From NCBI RefSeq assembly GCF_039528175.1, contig NZ_BAAALH010000001.1:806001-870000 (forward strand): 64,000 nt of DNA, given 5' to 3'. Within the stretch, counting starts at the first letter, position 1. The number at the start of each line of letters is the position of its first letter. The DNA comes from Citricoccus alkalitolerans. GTDB lineage: Bacteria; Actinomycetota; Actinomycetes; Actinomycetales; Micrococcaceae. Below are positions 56,945 through 64,000 of the stretch, piece after piece. A program made the position numbers and the translations under genes. A model generated the notes under the pieces. It was not told the DNA's origin, did no database searches, and was given only the letters and a program-made list of their open reading frames with translations.

Positions 56945-58717
56945 ATGGAGAAGGACGAGCTGGCAGAGTTGGACCTGCCCGAGCTGCTGATGGCTTCCCG
57001 TCTCATCCTGGAAGAGCTGGCGTCACGGGTGTCTCATCCTCGGTTGTCGGACGCAGTCGACCGCTTCCCGGACGGGCCGGATCATGATCGTTCCGCGGAG
57101 TGGGGGCTGTATGTCCATGCGGACAGGGTGCTCGACGAGAGGGGCGGCGCGGACCCGGATGAGTTGCTGAGTGGTGAGTCCCTGAACGACGAGGCCCTGG
57201 GTGCACCGGCGGAAGGTATGCCGGTGGGATGTCTGCCAGTCGTGCTGTCCCGGGTCGAGGAGCTCGGCCGATGGGTGGATGCGGCTCGAACGGGATTGGC
57301 GGGACATGTGGACCACGTCTTCGAGGAGCATGTGACCCGTCGTGGCCTGTTGGGGATCCCGGAGGGTAAGTGCGCCTACCGCAATGGGGCGGACTACCTG
57401 CAGCAGGTCCTTCGCATCCCCCGTCATGAGGCGAGGAAGCGTGTCCGTCGCGCTGCCCGCGTCATGCCGCGGTTATCCCAGGACCGAGCCCAGGTGATTC
57501 CAGCCGAGATGACCGCACTGGCCGGCACTGTGACCTCTGCTCAGGCCGACCTCGTCGCGGTGGACACGGTGGCTGACGCCCTCACGTCTGCTCGTGCTGA
57601 CGCGGCCCGAGCCGGAGTGCCGAAGGACCACATCGACCTCTTGATCGCTGAGGGGGAGCGGGTGTTGGCGGCCCAGGCGCAGGAAATGGACCCGGATGCC
57701 GTCAGGAAGGTGTGCGCGTACTGGCGCCAACGCTTTGATGCCTTGGTGAATCCCGATGGTCTCGAGCCCACCGAGGCCCAGATGAACGCGGCCCAGGGGC
57801 TTTTCTATCACGGCAAGGGAACCGCGAACCTGCACCGTTGGTCTCTGTTGGCGACCGACGGCCAGCATGAGACGCTGAAGACCCTCGTCTCTGCCTCCTC
57901 CAACCCGCGCAGGATTGCTGACGAGCAGCCGGGTTCAGAGGTGTGGGCGGAGCACCTGGATGTAGCGGACTCGCTGGATTCCCGGAGCCGGGCCCAACGG
58001 GAATTGGACGGACTCATCAGTGCACTGACCGGTGCACTGGCCTTGACGAACCAGACAACTCCCACGGCCGAAGAGGGCGGGTCTGACCTGCCGGATGCCG
58101 CGGGTGGCGGAGTCAGGCCCCAGGTCCTGGTGACGATCGACTACGAGTCCCTGGCGGGCCACTACACGAGCGTGAAGGGTCGGGGTAGCACTGGTCACGT
58201 GATCTCCCAGGCAACCTATGCGGGGGCGGTCGATCCACAGACCATCCGGCAGAAGGCCTGTGATGCGGACCTGATTCCCATCGTGCTCGGTGGGTCAGGA
58301 GAAGTGCTCGACGTGGGCCGCTCCCAGAGGCTGTTCACCCGAAAGCTCAGACGAGCCATCGTCGCCCGAGATGGCGGATGCGCTGCACCCGCCTGTTCCA
58401 TACCCGCTCCCTGGTGCGAAGCCCACCACATCCGCTATTGGGAGCATGGCGGGCCCACCAGTGTTGAGAACGGAGTCCTGCTCTGTTCACATCATCACCA
58501 CGCAGTCCATGCCGGAGCATGGGAGGTCGAGGTCAAAGACGGTGTGCCCTGGTTCATCCCTGCCCGCTATCACGACCCCGAACAACGGCCTCGCCGCAAC
58601 CAGTATTGGCGTCCCCGAGACCCAGGCGGCCCGGAGAGTTCTGGGCCTGAAGGCCCAGGGGAATCAGGGGAACCAGGGGGACCACGTTGCCGAGACAATC
58701 TCGATGATGCGGCGTGA
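56945..58717 (+). CDS. DUF222/HNH endonuclease-domain protein (13E12 repeat-like)
   Basis: A 590-aa protein. A DUF222 region (ELDLPELLMASRLILEELASRV to HRWSLLATDGQHETLKTLV) is followed by a C-terminal HNH domain: VARDGGCAAPACSIPAPWCE with AHHIRYWEHGGPTSVENG and LLCSHHHHAVHAG, carrying the zinc cysteines and catalytic His. Such proteins occur in many copies in actinobacterial genomes and may be mobile-element related. The start is ATG 56945 with GGAAGGAG upstream, although the frame is open from 56849. The last 35 residues are a Gly/Glu/Pro repeat tail. A 9-bp tandem repeat lies right after the stop. The role is unknown. Confidence 0.8.
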   Translation: MEKDELAELDLPELLMASRLILEELASRVSHPRLSDAVDRFPDGPDHDRSAEWGLYVHADRVLDERGGADPDELLSGESLNDEALGAPAEGMPVGCLPVVLSRVEELGRWVDAARTGLAGHVDHVFEEHVTRRGLLGIPEGKCAYRNGADYLQQVLRIPRHEARKRVRRAARVMPRLSQDRAQVIPAEMTALAGTVTSAQADLVAVDTVADALTSARADAARAGVPKDHIDLLIAEGERVLAAQAQEMDPDAVRKVCAYWRQRFDALVNPDGLEPTEAQMNAAQGLFYHGKGTANLHRWSLLATDGQHETLKTLVSASSNPRRIADEQPGSEVWAEHLDVADSLDSRSRAQRELDGLISALTGALALTNQTTPTAEEGGSDLPDAAGGGVRPQVLVTIDYESLAGHYTSVKGRGSTGHVISQATYAGAVDPQTIRQKACDADLIPIVLGGSGEVLDVGRSQRLFTRKLRRAIVARDGGCAAPACSIPAPWCEAHHIRYWEHGGPTSVENGVLLCSHHHHAVHAGAWEVEVKDGVPWFIPARYHDPEQRPRRNQYWRPRDPGGPESSGPEGPGESGEPGGPRCRDNLDDAA

Positions 58718-58748
58718 ACCAGCCGAACCGGCTGAACCGGCTGAACCA
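58716..58748. repeat. 9-bp tandem repeat after the DUF222/HNH gene
   Basis: The unit GAACCGGCT occurs at 58725-58733 and 58734-58742, with degenerate copies on both sides. It begins at the stop of the HNH gene. It resembles slippage and has no evident function. Confidence 0.7.
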
Positions 58749-58933
58749 CCACCGTCACCCTTCTGACCTTTGACTTTCTGAGACTGTCTGATCCGCGGCA
58801 CACCTCCAGAGGCACCACGGCGTACACGCCATCGGACGGAGAACCGCCCATGACTGCCCTAGAATGGCCGGTGGCTGGCGGTGGCCACCGTATGCCACCA
58901 GCCCTGAAGCCCTACCCGAGGAGGAACCGGACC

Positions 58934-60958
58934 GTGTCCGAGGCGTCGCAGCACGAACAGATCACCATCACCGTCAACGCGGAATCGCGGGAGGTGACCT
59001 CGGGTACCACCGGCACAGAGCTCTTCTCCGATCAGAAGACCATCGTCGTGATGCGTGTGGACGGCCAACTGCAGGACCTGAGCCGTCAGGTTCCGGCTGG
59101 CGCCGACGTCGTGGGTGTGGACATCTCAGATGAGGACGGTCTCAACGTCCTGCGCCACTCGACCGCCCATGTCATGGCCCAGGCGGTCCAGCAGCTGCGG
59201 CCGGGCGCCAAGCTCGGCATCGGCCCCTACATCACGGACGGGTTCTACTTCGACTTCGACGTCGAGGAGCCCTTCACCCCGGAGGACCTCAAAACCCTCG
59301 AGAAGATGATGCAGAAGATCATCAACTCGAACCAGACCTTCGCTCGCCGCGTCGTCACCGAGGACGAAGCCCGCGAGGCGATGGCCGATGAGCGGTACAA
59401 GTTGGAACTGCTGGGCAAGCAGGAAGACGCGGACGCCGTCGGCGAAGGTGCGAACATCGAGGTCGGCGCCGGCGAGATCACCATCTACGACAACGTGGAC
59501 CGCAAATCCGGCGACAGCGTCTGGTGCGACCTCTGCCGCGGCCCCCACCTGCCGAACACCAAGCTCATCTCCAACGCCTTCGCACTGACCCGTTCGGCTG
59601 CCGCCTACTGGCTGGGCAATGAGAAGAACAAGCAGCTGCAGCGCATCTACGGCACCGCCTGGCCCACCAAGGACGATCTCAAGGCGTACCAGGAGCGACT
59701 GGCCGAGGCAGAGCGCCGTGACCATCGCAAGCTGGGTGCCGAGATGGACCTCTTCTCCTTCCCGGACGAACTGGGCTCCGGCCTGCCCGTGTTCCATCCT
59801 CGCGGCGGCATCATCCGCAAGGAGATGGAGGACTACTCGCGTCAGCGTCACACCGAGGCAGGCTACGAGTTCGTCTACACCCCGCATATCACCAAGCAGC
59901 ACCTCTACGAGATCTCCGGACACCTCGACTGGTATGCGGACGGCATGTTCCCGCCCATGCAGATCGACGAGCAGCGGGATCCGCTCACGAACGAGATCAC
60001 CAAGCAGGGGCAGAACTACTACCTCAAGCCGATGAACTGCCCCATGCACAACCTGATCTTCGCGTCGCGGGGCCGCTCCTACCGTGAGCTGCCCTTGCGG
60101 TTGTTCGAGTTCGGGCAGGTGTACCGCTATGAGAAGTCAGGTGTGGTGCACGGCTTGACCCGCGTACGCGGAATGACGCAGGACGACGCCCACATCTACT
60201 GCACCAAGGAACAGATGAAGGAGGAGCTGTCCACCACGCTCACCTTCGTCCTGGATCTCCTCAAGGACTACGGCCTCAACGACTTCTATCTCGAACTGTC
60301 CACCAAGAACCCCGAGAAGTACGTCGGCGAGGACGCCGTCTGGGATGAGGCCACCCGCACCCTCGAGGAGGTTGCCACCGCCTCCGGCCTGGACCTCGTC
60401 CCGGATCCGGGCGGCGCCGCCTTCTACGGCCCCAAGATCTCCGTCCAGGCGAAGGATGCCATCGGCCGCACCTGGCAGATGTCCACCATCCAGCTGGACT
60501 TCAACCTGCCGGAACGCTTCGACCTCGAGTACCAGGCCGCGGATGGCACCCGCCAGCGGCCCGTGATGATCCACCGCGCCCTCTTCGGGTCCATCGAACG
60601 CTTCCTCGGCGTGCTGACCGAGCACTACGCCGGGTCCTTCCCGGCTTGGCTGGCCCCGGAGCAGGTCGTGGCGATCCCGGTCGCGGAGGCCTTCAACGAC
60701 TACCTGGCCGAGGTGGTCACCCAGCTCAAGGCCCAGGGCATCCGGGCCCGCCTCGATGATGGTTCCGACCGCTTCCCGAAGAAGATCCGCACCGCCTCCA
60801 AGGAGAAGGTGCCGTTCGTGCTCATCGCCGGGGGCGAGGACGCTGAAGCAGGAGCGGTCTCCTTCCGGTTCCGGGACGGCAGCCAGGACAACGGCGTGCC
60901 CGTGAGCGAAGCCGTCGAACGCATCGTGAACGCCGTGAGGAACCGGGAGACCCAGTGA
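58934..60958 (+). CDS. thrS: Threonyl-tRNA synthetase
   Basis: A 674-aa class II synthetase. It has a TGS domain (ITITVNAESREVTSGTTG), an editing domain (second additional domain, with WCDLCRGPHLPNT), a catalytic core with zinc ligands in YLKPMNCPMHNLIF and further downstream, motif 2 near RVRGMTQDDAHIYC, motif 3 (PVMIHRALFGSIERFLGVL) and an anticodon-binding C terminus (VPFVLIAGGEDAEAGAVSFR). The start is GTG 58934 with GAGGAGG upstream; the frame to 58850 is longer but less plausible. It is the first gene of the thrS-HIT-pgsA unit, overlapping the HIT gene as GTGA. Confidence 0.97.
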   Translation: MSEASQHEQITITVNAESREVTSGTTGTELFSDQKTIVVMRVDGQLQDLSRQVPAGADVVGVDISDEDGLNVLRHSTAHVMAQAVQQLRPGAKLGIGPYITDGFYFDFDVEEPFTPEDLKTLEKMMQKIINSNQTFARRVVTEDEAREAMADERYKLELLGKQEDADAVGEGANIEVGAGEITIYDNVDRKSGDSVWCDLCRGPHLPNTKLISNAFALTRSAAAYWLGNEKNKQLQRIYGTAWPTKDDLKAYQERLAEAERRDHRKLGAEMDLFSFPDELGSGLPVFHPRGGIIRKEMEDYSRQRHTEAGYEFVYTPHITKQHLYEISGHLDWYADGMFPPMQIDEQRDPLTNEITKQGQNYYLKPMNCPMHNLIFASRGRSYRELPLRLFEFGQVYRYEKSGVVHGLTRVRGMTQDDAHIYCTKEQMKEELSTTLTFVLDLLKDYGLNDFYLELSTKNPEKYVGEDAVWDEATRTLEEVATASGLDLVPDPGGAAFYGPKISVQAKDAIGRTWQMSTIQLDFNLPERFDLEYQAADGTRQRPVMIHRALFGSIERFLGVLTEHYAGSFPAWLAPEQVVAIPVAEAFNDYLAEVVTQLKAQGIRARLDDGSDRFPKKIRTASKEKVPFVLIAGGEDAEAGAVSFRFRDGSQDNGVPVSEAVERIVNAVRNRETQ

Positions 60959-61671
60959 CCCCGGAGCCGAGCCCGAGGGGCAGCGATCCCGTGACCGGGC
61001 CGGCATCGGGCGCCCTTCCCGACGCCGGCCCCGGCACCACGGGCGCGCACTCTCAGGGCACCGGACCGGCCGCGGAGAGCACCACTGCCACTGACGACTT
61101 CGAACTCGCCGGAACGCCGGACGGCTTCCAACGACTGTGGAACCCCCACCGGATGGCCTATGTCCGCGGGGGACAGGACCAGGTCAGCGGCGAATCCACC
61201 TGCCCGTTCTGTGCCGCCCCGGGCCGATCTGACGAGCAGTCACTGATCGTCGCACGGGGCAGGACGGCCTTCGTGCTGTGCAACCTCTACCCCTACAACG
61301 CGGGGCACCTGTTGGTGTGTCCCTACCGCCATGTTCCCGACTACACGGACCTCACCGTGGACGAGACCCTGGAGATCGCCCGACTGTCCCAGATCGGCAT
61401 GACGGCACTGCGCGCCACGGCGAAGGCCACCGGCTTCAACCTCGGCATGAACCAGGGCAAGACCGGCGGTGCCGGCATCGCCGCCCACCTGCACCAGCAC
61501 ATCGTTCCCAGGTGGGGCGGCGACGGCAACTTCCTCCCGATCATCGCCGAGACCAAGAACATCACGGTGACCCTGGACACGGTCCGCGCGGCGGTGGCCG
61601 GAGCCTGGGCGGAAGCGGAATCCGCATTCGACACCCACCAGGCGACCACCGCCGCGGAACAGCGCGGCTGA
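60955..61671 (+). CDS. HIT-family hydrolase
   Basis: A 238-aa protein with a variable 60-residue N-terminal extension (Pro/Gly/Thr-rich), a zinc pair CPFC, then the histidine triad HLHQHIVPRW near residue 182. NLYPYNAGHLLVCPYRHV is the family core. HIT proteins hydrolyse nucleotide phosphoramides or dinucleoside polyphosphates. It starts at GTG 60955 inside the thrS stop and shares one base with the pgsA ATG, an arrangement typical of actinobacterial thrS-HIT-pgsA operons. Confidence 0.9.
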   Translation: MTPEPSPRGSDPVTGPASGALPDAGPGTTGAHSQGTGPAAESTTATDDFELAGTPDGFQRLWNPHRMAYVRGGQDQVSGESTCPFCAAPGRSDEQSLIVARGRTAFVLCNLYPYNAGHLLVCPYRHVPDYTDLTVDETLEIARLSQIGMTALRATAKATGFNLGMNQGKTGGAGIAAHLHQHIVPRWGGDGNFLPIIAETKNITVTLDTVRAAVAGAWAEAESAFDTHQATTAAEQRG

Positions 61672-62300
61672 TGCTGAACCGCTACGCCCGGGCCCTGTTC
61701 ACCCGGATCTTCACGCCGGCGGCCAGGTTCCTCCTGGCCCGCGGTGTCTCGGCCGATGCCGTGACCATCGTCGGGACCCTCGGCGTGGCACTGGGCGCAC
61801 TGATCCTGTTCCCGTTGGGTGAACTGTTCTGGGGCACCATGGTCATCACCCTCTTCGTCTTCTCGGACGTGCTGGACGGGGTCATGGCCAGGATCGCCGG
61901 AACGACCGGCAGGTGGGGAAGCTTCCTCGACTCCACCCTGGACCGGGTCCAGGACGCCGCCGTCTTCTTGGGACTGATGCTCTGGTTCTTCGGCGCCGGA
62001 GACTTCTGGATCGCCGGCGTGGCTGCCGCCGCCAGCATGGCACTCGGCATGCTGGTGTCCTATGTCCGTGCCAAGGCCGAATCCCTGGGCTTCGACGCCA
62101 ATACCGGCATCGCCGAACGGGCAGAACGGCTCGTGGTGACACTGGTGTTCGCCGGCCTGACCGGTCTCGGCCTGAACCCGTGGGTCCTGGCCGTGGTCCT
62201 CCTGATGCTGGCGGCCGCGTCCGCCATCACGGTGGGCCAGCGCATGGTCACGGTATACCGGCAGTCCCGGAGGGGCCGCGAGACCGACGGCGGTCAGTAG
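61671..62300 (+). CDS. pgsA: CDP-alcohol phosphatidyltransferase (PI-phosphate synthase type)
   Basis: A 209-aa membrane enzyme with about six helices. The CDP-alcohol motif is complete: FSDVLDGVMARIAGTTGRWG then SFLDSTLDR (D-x2-DG-x2-AR-x8-G-x3-D-x3-D). The gene position behind thrS and HIT is that of phosphatidylinositol-phosphate synthase in actinobacteria, which makes PI-phosphate from CDP-diacylglycerol and inositol phosphate. The sequence alone does not exclude phosphatidylglycerol-phosphate synthase. It starts at ATG 61671 sharing a base with the HIT stop. PimA is not visible after it. Confidence 0.85.
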   Translation: MLNRYARALFTRIFTPAARFLLARGVSADAVTIVGTLGVALGALILFPLGELFWGTMVITLFVFSDVLDGVMARIAGTTGRWGSFLDSTLDRVQDAAVFLGLMLWFFGAGDFWIAGVAAAASMALGMLVSYVRAKAESLGFDANTGIAERAERLVVTLVFAGLTGLGLNPWVLAVVLLMLAAASAITVGQRMVTVYRQSRRGRETDGGQ

Positions 62301-62323
62301 ACCCGGCGCTCGACAGTCTGCCC

Positions 62324-62357
62324 CAACCGGAACTTCAACCGGAACTTCAACCGGAAC
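62324..62357. repeat. 12-bp tandem repeat downstream of pgsA
   Basis: CAACCGGAACTT occurs at 62324-62335 and 62336-62347, with a third partial copy (CAACCGGAAC) to 62357. It lies in the 150 bp between pgsA and the GPP34 gene. Confidence 0.75.
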
Positions 62358-62450
62358 ACCGCCGATCTCCGCCGAAGACCCCGATCACCCCGACCGCCGC
62401 AGGTTCTCTCTGCCCTGCGCAATCGGTGTCTTCTGCGCCACAATGGGTGG

Positions 62451-63206
62451 ATGAGCGAGCCCTTCACGGACAGCACTGAGGCTGTCACCGACCGACCGCT
62501 GAACATCCCCGAGTACTTCCTGCTGCTCTGCCTGGACGACGAGAAGGGCAAGCTCCTGCTGGACGGGCCGACCGTCGGGATGGGAATCGCTGGGGCCGCA
62601 CTGGTGGAATTGGCCCGCCGGGGCCGGCTCGAGGTCACGCGGAGTACTGTGCGCTCAATCGAACATCCGCGACAGGTCTTCGCCGCTGATCCGACTCCGC
62701 CGGTCTGGGCGCACAGCACCGAGCTCGAGTGGCCGTTGGAGCAGGTGTGGGACATCATCCGCGCCTTCACCCGCCACCGCGACGCCGAGCAGTGGATCAA
62801 CCGGTTCTCGCGCCAGACGCTCCGGGATGCCGTGGCGGCCTCGCTGGTGAAGCGGGGAGTCGTGGAGGAGGACGAGAGCACGGTGCTCTGGATCTTCCAC
62901 CGGACGCGCTACCGGGAGCGTGACGAGCACTTCGAACACGAGCTGCGGGACAGGATCCGCGGTGTGCTCATGGAGGATCAGCCGGCCGACGACATCACGT
63001 GGCCGCTCATCTCGCTCATGCGCACCACCCGCCTGCTCCACCGGCTGTTCCCGGACGTGGACAAGGCACACATCCGCGCGGCCGCCGTCACCCCGGTAGG
63101 CAGCCCCGCCACGGAACTGTCCATGTCCGAGGCGCTCCTGGCGACGGAGAACGCCGTGGCCGAGGCCCTGACGGCGACCACGGGCGGGGCCTCAGCGCTC
63201 GACTGA
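62451..63206 (+). CDS. GPP34-family protein (GOLPH3-like)
   Basis: A 251-aa protein beginning LNIPEYFLLLCLDDEKGKLLLDG and continuing through VGMGIAGAALVELARRGRLEV, the GPP34 signature. The rest is helical with LDTGPL-like LWIFHRTRYRERDEHFEHEL and RTTRLLHRLFPD. Eukaryotic homologues bind PI4P, while the bacterial role is unknown. ATG 62451 follows a gap of 150 bp after pgsA, so a link to phosphoinositide metabolism is tempting but unproven. Confidence 0.85.
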   Translation: MSEPFTDSTEAVTDRPLNIPEYFLLLCLDDEKGKLLLDGPTVGMGIAGAALVELARRGRLEVTRSTVRSIEHPRQVFAADPTPPVWAHSTELEWPLEQVWDIIRAFTRHRDAEQWINRFSRQTLRDAVAASLVKRGVVEEDESTVLWIFHRTRYRERDEHFEHELRDRIRGVLMEDQPADDITWPLISLMRTTRLLHRLFPDVDKAHIRAAAVTPVGSPATELSMSEALLATENAVAEALTATTGGASALD

Positions 63207-63253
63207 TCCCCGGACGGAGCAGTCCCACCGATTCGATTCCTCTACGGGTTCCC

Positions 63254-63757
63254 CTACAGAGCCGCGATCGGTGCGACGCGTGCCTGCGTCACCGTCACCA
63301 GGTCCTGCGGTTTCAGCCTCACGTCGAGCCCACGGCGGCCCCCCGACACCAAGACATGGTCCAGGGCCAGTGCCGAGGAATCAATGACCACAGCGGAGTG
63401 TTGCCGCTGGCCCATCGGCGATATCCCGCCCAGCACGTAGCCCGTGCGTCTCTGGGCTACAGCTGGCTCGGCCAGGGCGACCCTCTTGACCCCGAGCGCG
63501 GATGCCAGAGCCCGCAGATCGAGGGACCCGGCAACGGGCACCACACCGGCGGCCAGGGACTCGTCCGGAAGGGTCACCATCAACGTCTTGAACACCACGG
63601 CGGCGTCGAGCCCGAGCTTCTCGGCGGCCTCCTCGCCGAAGCCCTGGCCGGATCGTTCGTCATGCTCGTACTCCAACACCTCATGCGCGACGCCGGCCCG
63701 CTCCAGCACGCGCAGGGCGGGCGTCGACGCGGTAGGCGCGGGCCTCTTGCAGGCCAT
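63254..63757 (-). CDS. ybaK: Cys-tRNA(Pro) deacylase (YbaK/EbsC type)
   Basis: A 167-aa editing-domain protein: EKLGLDAAVVFKTLMVTL with the key Lys, VAGSLDLRALASALGVKRVALA and GYVLGGISPMGQRQHSAVVID are the YbaK signature. It hydrolyses misacylated Cys-tRNA(Pro) in trans. The start is ATG 63757. It is 40 bp downstream of the SufE-like gene on the same strand. Confidence 0.92.
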   Translation of the reverse strand: MACKRPAPTASTPALRVLERAGVAHEVLEYEHDERSGQGFGEEAAEKLGLDAAVVFKTLMVTLPDESLAAGVVPVAGSLDLRALASALGVKRVALAEPAVAQRRTGYVLGGISPMGQRQHSAVVIDSSALALDHVLVSGGRRGLDVRLKPQDLVTVTQARVAPIAAL

Positions 63758-63797
63758 GGGGTGTCCGGCGTGTCCGGCGACTCGACCTGTTGCCGGC

Positions 63798-64000
63798 TCA
63801 GCCAGACAGCTGGTCCGCGATGTTGCGCTTGATGCGGCCGAGCATGGCAGACATGCCCCGCAGCCGCAGGGGAGTCAGGGCCTTCTGGAGGCCCAACCGG
63901 GTCGAGAGGTCCTCGGGGACGGCCAGGACCTCCGCGGCGGGCAGGCCGTTCAGGCTCTGCGACAGCACCGAGGCGAAGCCGCGGGAGGTCGGAGCCTCCG
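63798..64000 (-). CDS. SufE-family Fe-S assembly protein (C-terminal part)
   Basis: The window edge cuts the gene; 66 residues remain. EAPTSRGFASVLSQSLNGLP matches the SufE motif (TSRGFASIL) and LQKALTPLRLRGMSAMLGRIK its C-terminal helix. SufE passes sulfur from SufS to the Suf scaffold. The catalytic Cys lies beyond the edge. It precedes ybaK on the same strand. Confidence 0.88.
   Translation of the reverse strand, partial: EAPTSRGFASVLSQSLNGLPAAEVLAVPEDLSTRLGLQKALTPLRLRGMSAMLGRIKRNIADQLSG

Noticed and set aside
58550..58766. Functional collagen-like or repeat protein at the HNH C terminus
   Set aside because: The Gly/Glu/Pro repeat is short, in a variable tail, and not a separate domain.
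1..64000. CRISPR arrays, prophage, rRNA, tRNA genes or riboswitches
   Set aside because: No spaced direct repeats, phage structural genes, rRNA segments or cloverleaf sequences were seen; detection of riboswitches by eye is limited and a covariance-model scan was not possible.

Overview
The window is high-GC DNA from an actinobacterium, most likely Micrococcaceae (Arthrobacter/Citricoccus/Micrococcus-like). The evidence is a complete mycofactocin locus, a mycothiol-dependent formaldehyde dehydrogenase, a LexA box of the actinobacterial GAAC-N4-GTTC type, a DUF222/HNH protein, a DUF6318 lipoprotein and many GTG/TTG starts with ATGA/GTGA/TGATG stop-start overlaps. Genus is an inference.

Layout. 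1-7.6 kb: CDF cation transporter with a short lipoprotein, a split sensor/histidine kinase facing a NarL-type regulator, a secreted M14 carboxypeptidase, an alpha/beta hydrolase and a DUF4282 membrane protein. 7.7-16.5 kb: mycofactocin locus in the order mftG-mftF on the plus strand, mftE and mftR on the minus strand, then mftA-mftB-mftC-SDR-mftD on the plus strand. mftR and mftA are divergent and share a 136-bp control region with a clear palindrome. 16.6-26.2 kb: a catabolic cluster of IclR regulator, NitT/TauT-type ABC transporter, IlvD/Edd dehydratase, FAD oxidoreductase, both aconitase-X subunits and a zinc alcohol dehydrogenase. Its substrate cannot be read from sequence, and it is the best candidate for an undescribed pathway here. 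26.3-30.6 kb: a TctA remnant, an ABC-2 exporter with its two-component system, and a DUF4282 remnant. 30.7-34.8 kb: TM2 protein, pyruvate oxidase, a disulfide-type flavoprotein and a cupin.

34.8-39.4 kb: class Ib ribonucleotide reductase genes nrdH-nrdI-nrdE-nrdF behind a 517-bp leader with paired NrdR-like boxes, paired TCCACA/TGTGGA repeats and a perfect 17-bp palindrome. A strong hairpin lies between nrdE and nrdF. 39.6-44.4 kb: a large secreted amidase with SLH repeats, a thioesterase-like protein and a lipoate-ligase-like protein. 44.4-45.5 kb: one IS481-family insertion with terminal inverted repeats, a 6-bp target duplication and a transposase broken by an 11-bp tandem duplication. 45.6-50.0 kb: uridine-kinase-like protein, metallo-beta-lactamase hydrolase and S-(hydroxymethyl)mycothiol dehydrogenase, then two exported proteins of unknown role. 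50.1-55.5 kb: SRAP protein, a LexA box, DUF6504 and DnaE2, without the usual ImuB. 55.5-64.0 kb: SRPBCC, DHFR-like and DUF222/HNH proteins, the thrS-HIT-pgsA operon, GPP34, YbaK and a truncated SufE-like gene at the edge.

How the parts fit. The mycofactocin genes make a peptide-derived redox cofactor, and the SDR between mftC and mftD is of the class that uses it. MftG is thought to return its electrons to respiration. The neighbouring catabolic cluster may supply alcohol or hydroxy-acid substrates, but this is inference. The mycothiol dehydrogenase and its MBL partner would handle formaldehyde. SRAP, DnaE2 and NrdHIEF together give DNA-damage tolerance and dNTP supply. No rRNA, tRNA, CRISPR array or prophage was seen.
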